Part shown: piece after piece, positions 7,501 through 15,552 of the stretch
How the letters are laid out: each line of letters opens with the position of its first letter
Numbering within the stretch: the first letter of the stretch is position 1
NCBI RefSeq assembly: GCF_015905305.1
Contig: NZ_JADZLQ010000003.1
Span: forward strand, 558,001 to 622,000
DNA length: 64,000 bases
Direction: 5' to 3'
Origin: Pinirhizobacter soli
GTDB lineage: Bacteria > Pseudomonadota > Gammaproteobacteria > Xanthomonadales > Rhodanobacteraceae
Position numbers and translations under genes: made by a program
The notes under the pieces: model-generated
Seen by the model: the letters and a program-made list of their open reading frames with translations, nothing else
The model's database searches: none
Told to the model about the DNA's origin: nothing

Positions 7501-10482
7501 ATGGATAGTGGTTCGATAGCGTTGGGCGGCCCAAGGGCACGCTGGTGCGTACGGATTGTGCTGCTGGCCCTGCTGGCGACGGCGCCGTGTATGCCGGCCC
7601 GGGCACTGGAGGGCGCACCTCTCCAGGCGAACGGCGCATCGCATACCGTCACCTACGACAGATATTCCCTCCTCGTCGACGGCAAGCGCATCTACCTGTG
7701 GTCGGGCTCGTTCCACTACTGGCGCCTGCCCAGCCCGTCGCTCTGGAAAGACGTGCTGCAGAAGATGAAGGCCGCCGGGTACAACGGCGTGGAAATCTAC
7801 TTCCATTGGGGCTTCCACTCGCCGCGGCCCGGCGTCTATGATTTCTCTGGCATTCGTGACGTGGACCGGCTGCTGGACATGGCGCGTGACGAGGGCATCT
7901 ATGTGATCGCCCGGCCCGGCCCCTATATCAACGCCGAAACCGACGGCGGCGGCTTCCCGGCCTGGCTTGCCGCTACGACGGGAAAACCCCGTACCACCGC
8001 GCCGGAGTACACCGCCGCATACAAGGACTGGCTCACCCACATCGATGCCATCATCGCCCGGCATCAGGTCACCAATGGCACGGGCTCGGTACTGCTGTAC
8101 CAGGTGGAGAACGAGCTCTACACCGAGAACGACGACACCCGCCGTTACATGCAGGACATTGCCGACAAGGCGCGCGCCGATGGCATCACGGTGCCTTTGA
8201 CGGGCAACCACAACGATAATTTCCTTACCGGGTTGGGCGCGCCACAGATTCCCGGCTTCGATTCGTACCCCCTGGACTTCGACTGCACCCAACCTGATCG
8301 CTGGAACAAGCTGTATGACTTCAGCAGCGAGCGGATGGCGTTGAAGGACACTCCGCTGTTCTTCCCCGAATACCAGGGTGGCGCCTTCGATCAGTGGGGT
8401 GGAGCGGGCAACGCGAAATGCCGCGAACTCACCGGCGTGCCGTTCGAGCGGGTGTTCTACAAAGCCAATATCGCCGCCGGCTCGACCATGCAGAATTTCT
8501 ACATGACCTATGGTGGTATCAATTGGGGTTACCTGGCTTCGCCTGGTGTGTATACCTCGTACGATTACGGTGCCGCCATTGAGGCCAGCCGAAAGCTCAC
8601 CGCCAAGTATGACCAGCAGAAGCTGTTGGGCTACTTCGTGCAATCGGTGGCCCCGCTGGCGAAGACCGAGCGCCTGCCTGTTCGGCCACCCACGCAGCAG
8701 GGTCTGCGTGACGATGCGCGCATCAATCCCGACGATGGCACGCAGTTCCATTTCGTCCGACACGCAGACGCGGCATCGAAAGCCGACGACAGTACGCATG
8801 TGTGGATGAACCTGGCCGCTGGTGAAACCGAAGGTGGTAAGGTGGTTTACACCTCGGTGCCTCAACAGCCCGATACCGCATTGCGGATCAACGGGCGAGA
8901 TTCGAAGATCCTGCTGGCCCATTACCGCTTCGGTTCGCAGGACCTGGTCTATTCCACCTCTGAATGGATGACCCAGATTAGTTCTGGCGGCCGGGATATT
9001 GCGTTGCTCTACGGACGTAATGGTGAGGATGGCGAGACCGTCCTACGCTACAAGGCAGCTCCCCAGGTACGGGTGTTGGCGGGGCAGGTGGCCAGTCACT
9101 TCGACGCCAAGGCTGGAACGCTCCGGTTGAACTACCGCCACGATGGCCTTGCCCGCGTGTTGATCGGCGGTGCCGATGGAACCTCGTTGCTGTTGCTCCT
9201 GGCCGATGACGCTACGGCCGCCACTTTCTGGCAGCTGCCGTCGAACGAGGGCCCCGTGTTGGTGCGTGGCCCTTACCTCGTTCGCGAGGCAGCCGTGTCC
9301 ACGACGGATGCCTCGGCCTCACTGAAAGGTGACGCCACCCGGCCGGGTGAACTGGAATTCTTCAATCCCGGAACAGTGAAATCGCTCAGCTGGAATGGCC
9401 GCGCCATTGGCACGTCCGTGACGCCGTCTGGCAGCCTGCTGGCCCAGGTGGATGGTCCATTGCCGGTGACGCTGCCGACGCTTGATCGCTGGAAGACCCA
9501 CGCCGGCAGTCCCGAAGCCGGGCCGCGCTTCGACGACCATACCTGGGCGCGGGCCAATCTTGCCTCGACCAAGAACCCCTACTGGGATGGTCACTCACCG
9601 ATCTGGAACAGCGACGACTACGGCTTCCATCATGGCGCGGTGTGGTACCGCGGCCACTTCAAGGCCACCGGCCACGAAACCGGCATCATCCTTGGTGCCT
9701 ACATGGGCGTGCACCTTGGCAACCATGGTGTGTTCACCGTGTGGCTCAATGGCCACTATCTGGGCAGCAACCCCAGCAGTTCGCAGCTTTTCAACATCGA
9801 TCCTTCGTGGCTGCAGCCAGGCAAGGACAACGTGCTTGCCGTGCTGGTGGACAACATGGGCCACAACCAGGAAGAGCGCAACGGCGTCAGCAAGGAACCG
9901 CACGGCTTGTACAAGGCGACGTTCCTCGGCTCCGATGCAGCGATTAGCTGGAGCATCCAGGGGAACCTGGGCGGCGAAGACGGCGTCGATGCCGTGCGCG
10001 GACCTTTCAACGACGGTGGCCTCTACGGCGAGCGCGAAGGTTGGTCGTTGCCTGGCTTCGATGACAGTTCGTGGAAGGATGCGACATTGCCTGCAACGGC
10101 GGCCGAGGCCGGCGTGCAGTGGTATCGCACGAACGTCACCCTCGACCTCCCGACGGGCCAGGATATTCCCATCGCCCTGAAAATCGATGACGCATCCGAA
10201 CGTCCGTACCGTGCGTTGATCATCATCAATGGCTGGCAGGTCGGGCGTTATATCTCCGATGTCGGCCCCCAACATGAGTTCGAATTGCCCGCGGGGCTGC
10301 TGCATGCGCACGGTCCGAACACCATTGCGATTGCGTCGTGGAGTACCGCGGCGGGCGGTGGCCTGGGCAAGGTGTCACTGGTGGTGCAGGGCAATGTCAT
10401 CACGTCGTTGAAGATCGACGACGTGGCGGCGCCGGGCTATCGGGATCTTGAGGGGAAGATGAAGGCGTCGTCCGGGCGCTGA
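7501..10482 (+). CDS. Secreted GH35 beta-galactosidase
   Basis: A 993-residue glycoside hydrolase family 35 enzyme, exported by an N-terminal signal (hydrophobic VRIVLLALLATAPCM, cleavage near ARA). The (beta/alpha)8 catalytic domain covers about residues 45-370: 'GSFHYWRLPSPSLWKDVLQKMK', 'ARPGPYINAETDGGGFPAWL', the acid/base Glu in QVENEL (about residue 205), and the nucleophile in FFPEYQGG (about residue 290). C-terminal beta-sandwich domains follow, including two jelly-roll galactose-binding-like regions. It probably releases terminal beta-galactosyl residues from plant or host glycans in the periplasm. ATG 7501 has an AGGTGGGG ribosome site; a second ATG 15 bases upstream is also possible. 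Monocistronic by layout. Confidence 0.93.
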   Translation: MDSGSIALGGPRARWCVRIVLLALLATAPCMPARALEGAPLQANGASHTVTYDRYSLLVDGKRIYLWSGSFHYWRLPSPSLWKDVLQKMKAAGYNGVEIYFHWGFHSPRPGVYDFSGIRDVDRLLDMARDEGIYVIARPGPYINAETDGGGFPAWLAATTGKPRTTAPEYTAAYKDWLTHIDAIIARHQVTNGTGSVLLYQVENELYTENDDTRRYMQDIADKARADGITVPLTGNHNDNFLTGLGAPQIPGFDSYPLDFDCTQPDRWNKLYDFSSERMALKDTPLFFPEYQGGAFDQWGGAGNAKCRELTGVPFERVFYKANIAAGSTMQNFYMTYGGINWGYLASPGVYTSYDYGAAIEASRKLTAKYDQQKLLGYFVQSVAPLAKTERLPVRPPTQQGLRDDARINPDDGTQFHFVRHADAASKADDSTHVWMNLAAGETEGGKVVYTSVPQQPDTALRINGRDSKILLAHYRFGSQDLVYSTSEWMTQISSGGRDIALLYGRNGEDGETVLRYKAAPQVRVLAGQVASHFDAKAGTLRLNYRHDGLARVLIGGADGTSLLLLLADDATAATFWQLPSNEGPVLVRGPYLVREAAVSTTDASASLKGDATRPGELEFFNPGTVKSLSWNGRAIGTSVTPSGSLLAQVDGPLPVTLPTLDRWKTHAGSPEAGPRFDDHTWARANLASTKNPYWDGHSPIWNSDDYGFHHGAVWYRGHFKATGHETGIILGAYMGVHLGNHGVFTVWLNGHYLGSNPSSSQLFNIDPSWLQPGKDNVLAVLVDNMGHNQEERNGVSKEPHGLYKATFLGSDAAISWSIQGNLGGEDGVDAVRGPFNDGGLYGEREGWSLPGFDDSSWKDATLPATAAEAGVQWYRTNVTLDLPTGQDIPIALKIDDASERPYRALIIINGWQVGRYISDVGPQHEFELPAGLLHAHGPNTIAIASWSTAAGGGLGKVSLVVQGNVITSLKIDDVAAPGYRDLEGKMKASSGR

Positions 10483-10544
10483 CATGCCCGGTATGAATTC
10501 GCGTGCTAGATTCAAAGCCCGTTTCCACCGGACGGAGTGTGCCC

Positions 10545-10856
10545 GTGATTGCTGCCCAAGGCCTGGAACTTCATGATGCACAACTCACTGGCGTGGAGGT
10601 GCGTCCCACAGCGCGCGAGGTTGCTGTCTCCGTCCGCGCCTTTGTCGGCGTCTCGCCCAACACCAGGACCAAGCTAACTTTGCTTTTCAAGGGCGTGAAG
10701 CAGTTCACCCAGAATATGGATTTCCTCGCAATGGAGGATCATTCCAGTGCCGGGAACATCAACTATTGGTCACCTGCGCTGCAGGCGGGAACGACTTACA
10801 TCTATCTGGTTGACGGCGTGATAGTGGTCGAACACGAGTCGATCGCAATCACCTGA
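10545..10856 (+). CDS. Small hypothetical beta-rich protein
   Basis: 103 residues from a GTG start at 10545, chosen because GGAG sits 7 bases upstream; an earlier in-frame GTG at 10503 lacks one. There is no signal peptide or membrane segment. The sequence alternates hydrophobic residues as in a beta-sandwich (GLELHDAQLTGVEVRPT, then AVSVRAFV, and a C-terminal YIYLVDGVIVVEHESIAI). It resembles small 'HD-x-L' single-domain proteins of unknown function, some grouped with immunity proteins, but I cannot assign a family. Its stop directly abuts the stop of the convergent LysE gene with no spacer. Confidence 0.6.
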   Translation: MIAAQGLELHDAQLTGVEVRPTAREVAVSVRAFVGVSPNTRTKLTLLFKGVKQFTQNMDFLAMEDHSSAGNINYWSPALQAGTTYIYLVDGVIVVEHESIAIT

Positions 10857-11492
10857 CTAGATCCGCTGCCATCCGGTAAACCCGGTGAACATCGCGGTGC
10901 CCACCAGAAGCACGCCAACGCAGCGCGCTGCCAGCGCGCTGGCACCGGGCCTGCCCTGAAGCCAACCGCGCACACGCCCGGCCAGCAACACCAAGCCACC
11001 GTAGACGATGCACTGGTTGCCGGCGATCACCAGCCACAGGATCAGCGCCTGGATCCACACCCCGCCATATTCCGGGCGCAGGAATTGCGGGAACACGGCC
11101 AGCATGAACAGGTAAGCCTTTGGGTTCATCAGGCTGGTGGCAAGCCCCTGGCGGAAAGTGGCCCAGTCATCACGCACTTGCTGTTCCGGCTGCATGGCGA
11201 TGCCGTGGCGGCTGCGCAGCAGGCTTATCCCGATCCATGCGATGTAGGCGGCGCCGGCAATCAGCAAGGCGTTGAAGGCACCGGGCAGCACCTTCACCAG
11301 CATGCCGATGCCCAGCGACGTCATCACCACATGGCACACGCCGCCACTGGCGATGCCGGCCAGCGCCATCATCCCGCGCGAGCGGCCGCCGGTGATCGCG
11401 CTGCCGACGATGAAAGCCATATCCACGCCGGGCAGCACGATGATGCCGAAAGCCAGCGGTACGAACAGCCAAAGATGGTTCGGGTCGGTCAT
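10857..11492 (-). CDS. LysE/RhtB family amino-acid exporter
   Basis: A 211-residue inner-membrane protein with about six membrane segments. The LysE-family opening 'FVPLAFGIIVLPGVDMAFIVG' (GxxxxPGPxxxxV-type signature) and 'GIASGGVCHVVMTSLGI' are clear, as is 'NPKAYLFMLAVFPQFL'. It should export amino acids such as homoserine, threonine or lysine, or related metabolites, using the proton gradient. It is divergent from a WYL-domain regulator, and the 124-bp gap carries a repeated AATCAGGAC half-site. One copy overlaps the leader and ribosome site region of this gene, so the regulator probably controls it. Confidence 0.9.
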   Translation of the reverse strand: MTDPNHLWLFVPLAFGIIVLPGVDMAFIVGSAITGGRSRGMMALAGIASGGVCHVVMTSLGIGMLVKVLPGAFNALLIAGAAYIAWIGISLLRSRHGIAMQPEQQVRDDWATFRQGLATSLMNPKAYLFMLAVFPQFLRPEYGGVWIQALILWLVIAGNQCIVYGGLVLLAGRVRGWLQGRPGASALAARCVGVLLVGTAMFTGFTGWQRI

Positions 11493-11503
11493 GGCGCACC
11501 TTT

Positions 11504-11598
11504 GTCCTGATTGGATCGAAGTGATCCGTATCCCCCGAGGCCAGGCGCCCCGTCGGGAAGGACACTAGGTGATAATCAGGACAATTTCCGTCCTGATT
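11504..11598. promoter_or_regulatory. Inverted-repeat operator in the LysE/WYL-regulator divergent region
   Basis: A perfect inverted repeat, AATCAGGAC (11574-11582), 7-base spacer, GTCCTGATT (11590-11598), ends 18 bases before the WYL regulator start. A third GTCCTGATT half-site is at 11504-11512, in the 5' leader of the LysE gene. A GATAAT sequence overlapping the left arm could be a -10 element. The arrangement predicts binding by a dimeric HTH regulator, most simply the adjacent WYL protein controlling itself and the exporter. That assignment is inference. Confidence 0.7.
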
Positions 11599-11616
11599 CA
11601 GACCTAGAATCGCCCC

Positions 11617-12582
11617 ATGGCCGCTCCCACCACCCGCGTACTTGCCGTCCTGGAGTTGCTCCAGGCGCACGGCCGCATGAGCGGGCCGGCGCTGGCGGCG
11701 CGGGTGGGCGTGGATGTGCGCACCTTGCGCCGCTACATGACCACCCTGGAAGACTTGGGGATCCCCATCACCACCGAGCGCGGACGGCACGGCGCGTACA
11801 TGCTGGTGGCCGGCTTCAAACTGCCGCCGATGATGTTCACCAACGACGAAGCAGTGGCGCTATCGGTGGGCATGGTGGCAGCGCGCGGCCTGGGCCTTGC
11901 CGAAGGTGCGCCTGCCCTGGAAAGCGCGCATGCCAAACTCACGCGGGTGATGCCTGCGCGCCTGAAAGGGCAGGTGGGCGCCATCACCGATACGGTGAAG
12001 CTCGAGCACCTGCCCACGTTGAGTACGCCCTCGAGCAATGCCTCGTTGATGACGCTGATAGCCGCCGCACAGTCGCGCCAGCGCGTGCACCTTGGGTACC
12101 TCGCTCCCGGCGGCGGGAAAACCGAGCGCGACTTCGATCCTTATGGCCTGGCCTGGCGAGCGGGCGCCTGGTATGTCGTGGGCATGTGCCACCTGAGGCG
12201 CGGCCTGCGCTCTTTCCGGGTGGATCGTGTGGTGGGTGTGCAGGCGCTGGAAATCACCTTCCAACGCCCGCAGGGTTTCGATCCACTCGCTCAGCTGATA
12301 CGCAACATTGCCACGTTGCCGCACGGCCGCACGATCGAAGTGCTTCTGCACACCGACCTGGACACCGCCCGGCGCTCCTTCACCCCGGCGATCGGCCTGT
12401 TCGAGCCCGTAGCCGGCGGCGTGCTGTTGCGCAGCAGCGCCAGCGACAGCGACATGGGCTGGTTCGCGCGGCAACTTGCGTCGCTTGGCTTCGATTTCGA
12501 GATACTTACCCCGGACACCTTGCGCACCGCGCTGGCGCGGCTGGCTGTTCGGCTGCGCGCCATGGCAATGGCGGCGGATTGA
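11617..12582 (+). CDS. YafY-type HTH/WYL-domain transcriptional regulator
   Basis: 321 residues. An N-terminal winged helix of the HTH_11/DeoR type (about residues 5-60: 'TRVLAVLELLQAHGRMSGPALAARVGVDVRTLRRYMTTLEDLGIPI'-like order) is followed by a WYL domain around residues 145-215 ('HLGYLAPGG', 'DPYGLAWRAGAWYVVG', 'RSFRVDRV') and a C-terminal WCX-like region. WYL domains bind small ligands or nucleic acid; YafY-like proteins are usually local one-component regulators. It is divergent from the LysE exporter, with a perfect AATCAGGAC inverted repeat in the shared promoter region, so autoregulation and ligand-triggered control of export are likely. Confidence 0.9.
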   Translation: MAAPTTRVLAVLELLQAHGRMSGPALAARVGVDVRTLRRYMTTLEDLGIPITTERGRHGAYMLVAGFKLPPMMFTNDEAVALSVGMVAARGLGLAEGAPALESAHAKLTRVMPARLKGQVGAITDTVKLEHLPTLSTPSSNASLMTLIAAAQSRQRVHLGYLAPGGGKTERDFDPYGLAWRAGAWYVVGMCHLRRGLRSFRVDRVVGVQALEITFQRPQGFDPLAQLIRNIATLPHGRTIEVLLHTDLDTARRSFTPAIGLFEPVAGGVLLRSSASDSDMGWFARQLASLGFDFEILTPDTLRTALARLAVRLRAMAMAAD

Positions 12583-12629
12583 GTAAGCTGTGTACGTACA
12601 ATCAATAATCAGGCGCCAGGGGAGCACCT

Positions 12630-13010
12630 ATGCGAATCCAAATAAGTATTCTGGCTTTGTCTGTAGCGACCGCCGCTGCCGCAGGCCCTGCGGTATCAAC
12701 CTACAGCGAAGCGCGTGCGTACTGGGAAAAGAATAGTGGCAAGGACTACCAAACTTACGCAGGGGAGTTTGCCCAGTTCAACAATCACTACCATCTCGAC
12801 GAAAAGGATGGTTGTTACGCGCTTCCAGGTGGGCCAGTGCAACTTATGCTTGTGATCACGCACCGAGACAAGGGGGACTATGCCTTGGTCGAGGAAGTGC
12901 TCTCTGACTCTGATAGCCCAAAGGCGCAGTGCTTCAAGAAAACATATCGCGGCATCAGCACAAAGGTCTCGCCCTTTCTGCCGTTCGTTATTCAAATGGG
13001 CATGGGTTAG
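12630..13010 (+). CDS. Hypothetical secreted protein
   Basis: 126 residues starting with a signal peptide (MRIQISILALSVATAAAAG). The mature part contains GCYALPGGPVQLMLVITHRD and a C-terminal AQCFKKTYRG...PFLPFVIQM region. This layout, one cysteine near a 'Y-x-L-P/GG' segment and a second before a 'PPFxPxxxxM'-like end, recalls small periplasmic proteins found in Xanthomonadales whose function is unknown. AGGGGAG precedes the ATG at good spacing. Local base composition is less GC-rich than the flanks, hinting at faster evolution or transfer. I cannot assign a role. Confidence 0.65.
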   Translation: MRIQISILALSVATAAAAGPAVSTYSEARAYWEKNSGKDYQTYAGEFAQFNNHYHLDEKDGCYALPGGPVQLMLVITHRDKGDYALVEEVLSDSDSPKAQCFKKTYRGISTKVSPFLPFVIQMGMG

Positions 13011-13036
13011 GTAGATGTCTGATCCCCAAGTTTTCC

Positions 13037-13624
13037 TTAGTGTTTGAAGATATGCAGCGCCGCGTGCTGTAAAAGCATGATGGTCTTGCCGTCGACGATC
13101 TCGCCGCGGCTGACCATATCCATGGCTTCGTCGAAGGGGATTTCCAGTACCTCGATATCCTCGCCTTCCTCCGCCAGGCCGCCCCCGTCGCTGGCCTTGT
13201 GCGAGGCGTCGTAGGCAGCGACGAAGAAGTAAAGCTTCTCCGTTACCGAGCCCGGGCTCATGAAGGCCTCGAACACCTTCTGTACCTGGCCGATGCGGTA
13301 GCCGGTTTCTTCTTCTACTTCGGCGCGGATGCGCTCTTCCGGCGTGGCCTGATCCAGCAGGCCCGCGCAGGCTTCCACCAGCATGCCGTGATGGCCGTTG
13401 ACGAAGGCGGGGAAGCAGAACTGGCGCGTAAGCACAACCCGACGCGTTGCCAGCTGATATAGCAGTAGGGTGGCGCCATTGCCGCGGTCGTAGGTTTCGC
13501 GCCGTTGGCGTTGCCAGCTGCCATCGGCCCGCTGGAAGTCGAATACGGTCTTCTTCAGCACGTACCAGTCGTTCGACAGGATCTGGGTGTCGATCACGCG
13601 CACGCGGTCGGCTGTGGGAATCAT
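13037..13624 (-). CDS. nudK: NUDIX hydrolase, GDP-mannose pyrophosphatase-like
   Basis: A 195-residue cytosolic NUDIX pyrophosphohydrolase. The N-terminal 'ILSNDWYVLKKTVFDFQRADGSWQ' and the Nudix box beginning GLLDQATPEERIRAE and ending VEEETGY match the NudK/ADP-ribose pyrophosphatase group, which cleaves GDP-mannose or similar nucleoside diphosphate sugars. As in E. coli NudK, the Arg that starts the REUXEE core is not conserved (Ala here); the Glu residues that bind metal are present. The gene is divergent from a DeoR-family regulator and may be its target. Confidence 0.82.
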   Translation of the reverse strand: MIPTADRVRVIDTQILSNDWYVLKKTVFDFQRADGSWQRQRRETYDRGNGATLLLYQLATRRVVLTRQFCFPAFVNGHHGMLVEACAGLLDQATPEERIRAEVEEETGYRIGQVQKVFEAFMSPGSVTEKLYFFVAAYDASHKASDGGGLAEEGEDIEVLEIPFDEAMDMVSRGEIVDGKTIMLLQHAALHIFKH

Positions 13625-13663
13625 GGCGAAGCTCCCATGGACAAGCGGGGGGATGGAGCGTAT

Positions 13664-13699
13664 CGTGCAGTTGCGTGCAATGTCAATTATTTTCGTGCA
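13664..13699. promoter_or_regulatory. Phased CGTGCA direct repeats in the NUDIX/DeoR divergent region
   Basis: CGTGCA occurs three times at 13664, 13674 and 13694, that is 10 and 20 bases apart, on the same strand and all on one face of the helix. The array sits between the divergent starts of the NUDIX gene (13624) and the DeoR-family gene (13706). DeoR-family proteins often bind repeated short sites, so this is a candidate operator for the adjacent regulator. The assignment is inference from position. Confidence 0.55.
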
Positions 13700-13705
13700 G
13701 ATGCC

Positions 13706-14461
13706 ATGCTAACGACCCAGCGCAAGCAAGTGATCCTGTCCCGGCTTCACCGGGACGGGCAGGTCGTGGCCAAGGCCCTCAGCGAGGAATTTGGCCTTTC
13801 CGAAGACACCATCCGCCGCGATCTGCGGGAATTGGCTGCCGAAGGCCACCTGCAGCGCGTGCATGGCGGCGCCCTGCCAGCTTCGCCAGCCACCGGCGAT
13901 TTCGTGCAGCGGCAGGCCATTAATCCTGCTGATAAATCGTCCATCGCCCGCCGCGCCGCCTGGATGGTGCAGCCGGGGCAGGTGGTGATCCTGGACGGCG
14001 GAACCACGTGCGTTTGCGTGGCCAGGGAACTGCCGCTGTCGCTGGCCGCCACGGTGGTGACACACAGCCCGAGCGTCGCCGTTGAGCTGATGAACCACCC
14101 GCATATCGAGGTGATCCTGATCGGCGGCCGGCTCTTTAAGCATTCGATGGTGTCGGTGGGCGCCGCCACCATCCAGGCGATCGCTGACATCCGCGCGGAC
14201 TTCTACTTCATGGGCGTGACCGGCGTCCACGCCGACGCGGGCCTGAGTACCGGCGACCTGGAAGAAGCCCTGGTCAAGCGCGCCTTCGCCGCGCGCGCGG
14301 CCGAGGTGGTGGTGCTGGCCTCGCGCGAGAAGATCAATGCCGCGTCGCCTTTCGTGATCGGCCCGGCCACGATGGCCACGACCGTCGTGGTCGAGCGCGA
14401 TACACCGGCATCAGCCACCAATGACCTTGCGGCGTTGGGCATTGGCATCGTTCGCACTTGA
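13706..14461 (+). CDS. DeoR/GlpR family transcriptional regulator
   Basis: 251 residues. The N-terminal DeoR HTH is complete: 'MLTTQRKQVILSRLHRDGQV', 'LSEEFGLSEDTIRRDLRELAAEGHLQRVHGGA'. The C-terminal DeoRC sensor domain (about residues 75-235) carries the typical 'ILDGGTTCVCVARELP', 'VVTHSPSVAVEL' and 'VILIGGRLF' strands that bind phosphosugars. The reading frame is open further upstream, but ATG 13706 starts exactly at the conserved domain. It is divergent from the NudK-like gene, with phased CGTGCA repeats between them. A sugar-phosphate responsive repressor is expected; effector unknown. Confidence 0.92.
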   Translation: MLTTQRKQVILSRLHRDGQVVAKALSEEFGLSEDTIRRDLRELAAEGHLQRVHGGALPASPATGDFVQRQAINPADKSSIARRAAWMVQPGQVVILDGGTTCVCVARELPLSLAATVVTHSPSVAVELMNHPHIEVILIGGRLFKHSMVSVGAATIQAIADIRADFYFMGVTGVHADAGLSTGDLEEALVKRAFAARAAEVVVLASREKINAASPFVIGPATMATTVVVERDTPASATNDLAALGIGIVRT

Positions 14462-14476
14462 TCAAGCCACAAGACA

Positions 14477-14565
14477 AGAGCCACTAGGGGTCAGAGCCAC
14501 TAGGGGTCAGAGTCATAGTGAATAGTAGGAAATGCATGGCGCACTATGACCCTGACCCCTAGTGG
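14477..14565. repeat. RAYT/REPIN-like inverted repeat, copy 1 (GGGGTCAGAGT family)
   Basis: The left part holds a 16-bp unit (AGAGCCACTAGGGGTC) in perfect tandem at 14477-14492 and 14493-14508. The left arm CCACTAGGGGTCAGAGTCATAGTG (14497-14520, quoted as start CCACTAGGGG, end AGTCATAGTG) pairs with 14542-14565 at 23 of 24 positions across a 21-base spacer. The same 16-base arm occurs again at 17179-17254. GGGGTCAGAGT-type repeats commonly flank REP-associated tyrosine transposase (RAYT) genes and their non-autonomous derivatives. No transposase is present here. Confidence 0.75.
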
Positions 14566-14884
14566 TTATGGTTGAACGTGCCAGCAGATTGAGAAAGGTG
14601 CGATAGAAAAGAGCTACCGAACTTTGCGACGCTTACTATCGACTGTCAGCGTCGCGGCCGGCACCATCGACGGGTTGCCTTCAATGAGGCAACCGGGCTT
14701 CGAAAACCCGTTTACGAATTGATTTGATAAAGGCGCCGCGAAAGTGTCGCGGCGCCTCGTACGTCGCCTCTGGCGGCGTGTCGGTGCGGGCTTATCCCGG
14801 GCCGTTCTTGTCATTTCGTACGGCTTTTCGAACCCGGCACGCCGCCACCCTCATCGCGAGGGTGGCGCATCGCCTGGAGTGTCG
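14566..14884 (+). other. Gene-free structured leader upstream of the HEPN-like gene
   Basis: This gene-free stretch contains several hairpins. ACGGGTT (14670-14676) can pair with AACCCGT (14705-14711), while the overlapping GGTTGCC (14673-14679) can pair with GGCAACC (14688-14694), giving two mutually exclusive folds. An 11-bp stem with a 5-base loop spans 14731-14757 (AGGCGCCGCGA/TCGCGGCGCCT). A 10-bp stem with a 5-base loop spans 14843-14867 (CGCCACCCTC/GAGGGTGGCG) and ends 17 bases before the ATG at 14885. None has a trailing T-run. It may be a structured 5' leader or a small RNA; it is not a tRNA. Confidence 0.5.
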
Positions 14885-15312
14885 ATGTCAGTCATGGAAG
14901 AAAACGAAATCTACGTCGTGGTCGGCGAGGTCATGGTGCTCTCCGCGCGCATCGAGGCGAGCCTGGAATCATGCATCGCCGCCTGCTTACCCGAAACCAG
15001 TCCCGTCGCTTCCGAGCCGGTCCTGCGAAGGCTCAACTTCACCAACCAACTGGCGATCCTGAATGAGTTGGTGCAAGGCATGTATAGCCGGCGCGACACG
15101 ACGCTGGTGGAATTCCGCCGCTGGCTGCGGCGCCTGAAGCGCATCCGTGAACGGCGTAACGACCTGGTGCACCAGGTGCTGAAAGCCGCACGTTCGTGCG
15201 AAGAACTGGGCCGTGGAAATCAGAGATCGCGCGCATGCGCGAAGAATGCGCCCGCGCGCCACTCTGGGCCCAAGCCTTGCGCACACGTCAAAATCGGCTC
15301 ACGACAAGCTAA
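14885..15312 (+). pseudogene. HEPN-like small protein gene with a frameshift
   Basis: From ATG 14885 (GGAG 6 bases upstream) a helical protein runs MSVMEENEIYVVVGEV, 'LNFTNQLAILNELV', 'FRRWLRRLKRIRERRNDLVHQVL'. The RNDLVH sequence (R91-x4-H96) is the Rx4-6H motif of HEPN ribonucleases. After about base 15180 this frame turns into low-complexity Arg/Pro/Ser sequence running through the next gene. The -1 frame, entered at GAA 15181, continues naturally as ESRTFVRRTGPWKSEIARMR and so on to TAA at 15310-15312. The intact protein would be about 142 residues. Either a one-base deletion has broken the gene, or a -1 frameshift or sequence error is involved. It lies between two RAYT-type repeats and behind a structured leader. 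Confidence 0.65.
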
Positions 15313-15345
15313 AGTGCGCCGATCCCACCCCTCAAGGAATCCAAC

Positions 15346-15552
15346 ATGCCCGTCCTCTCCATACAGATGCTCAGCGGCCGAACCCCTGAGAAAAAGACCG
15401 AATACATCAAGGCTCTGGCCGAAACCACCGTCCGCGTGCTGGGCGTGCCTGAGCACGCCGTCACCATCGTGGTCACTGAAGTCGAGCCCACGCATTGGGG
15501 AACAGGCTTGCGCACAATGGCCGAGGTGCAGGCGGAGAAATCCGGCTCATGA
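15346..15552 (+). CDS. 4-oxalocrotonate tautomerase family protein
   Basis: 68 residues, the typical size of a 4-OT subunit. After removal of the initiator Met the catalytic N-terminal Pro-1 is exposed (MPVLSIQMLSGRTPEKKTEY), and the family core 'KALAETTVRVLGVPEHAVTIVVTEVEP' follows. Members keto-enol tautomerise small dienol acids as oligomers in the cytosol. AAGGAA precedes the ATG. The stop overlaps the start of the next, membrane-protein gene as ATGA, so the two are translationally coupled. Substrate unknown; a second, divergent 4-OT paralogue is at 20545. Confidence 0.88.
   Translation: MPVLSIQMLSGRTPEKKTEYIKALAETTVRVLGVPEHAVTIVVTEVEPTHWGTGLRTMAEVQAEKSGS

Noticed and set aside
14731-14757. 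Rho-independent terminator at the 11-bp stem
   Set aside because: The stem is followed by CGTACGTCGCC rather than a T-run.
14640-14880. tRNA or small stable RNA of known class
   Set aside because: No T-loop/anticodon arrangement fits; the stems do not form a cloverleaf.
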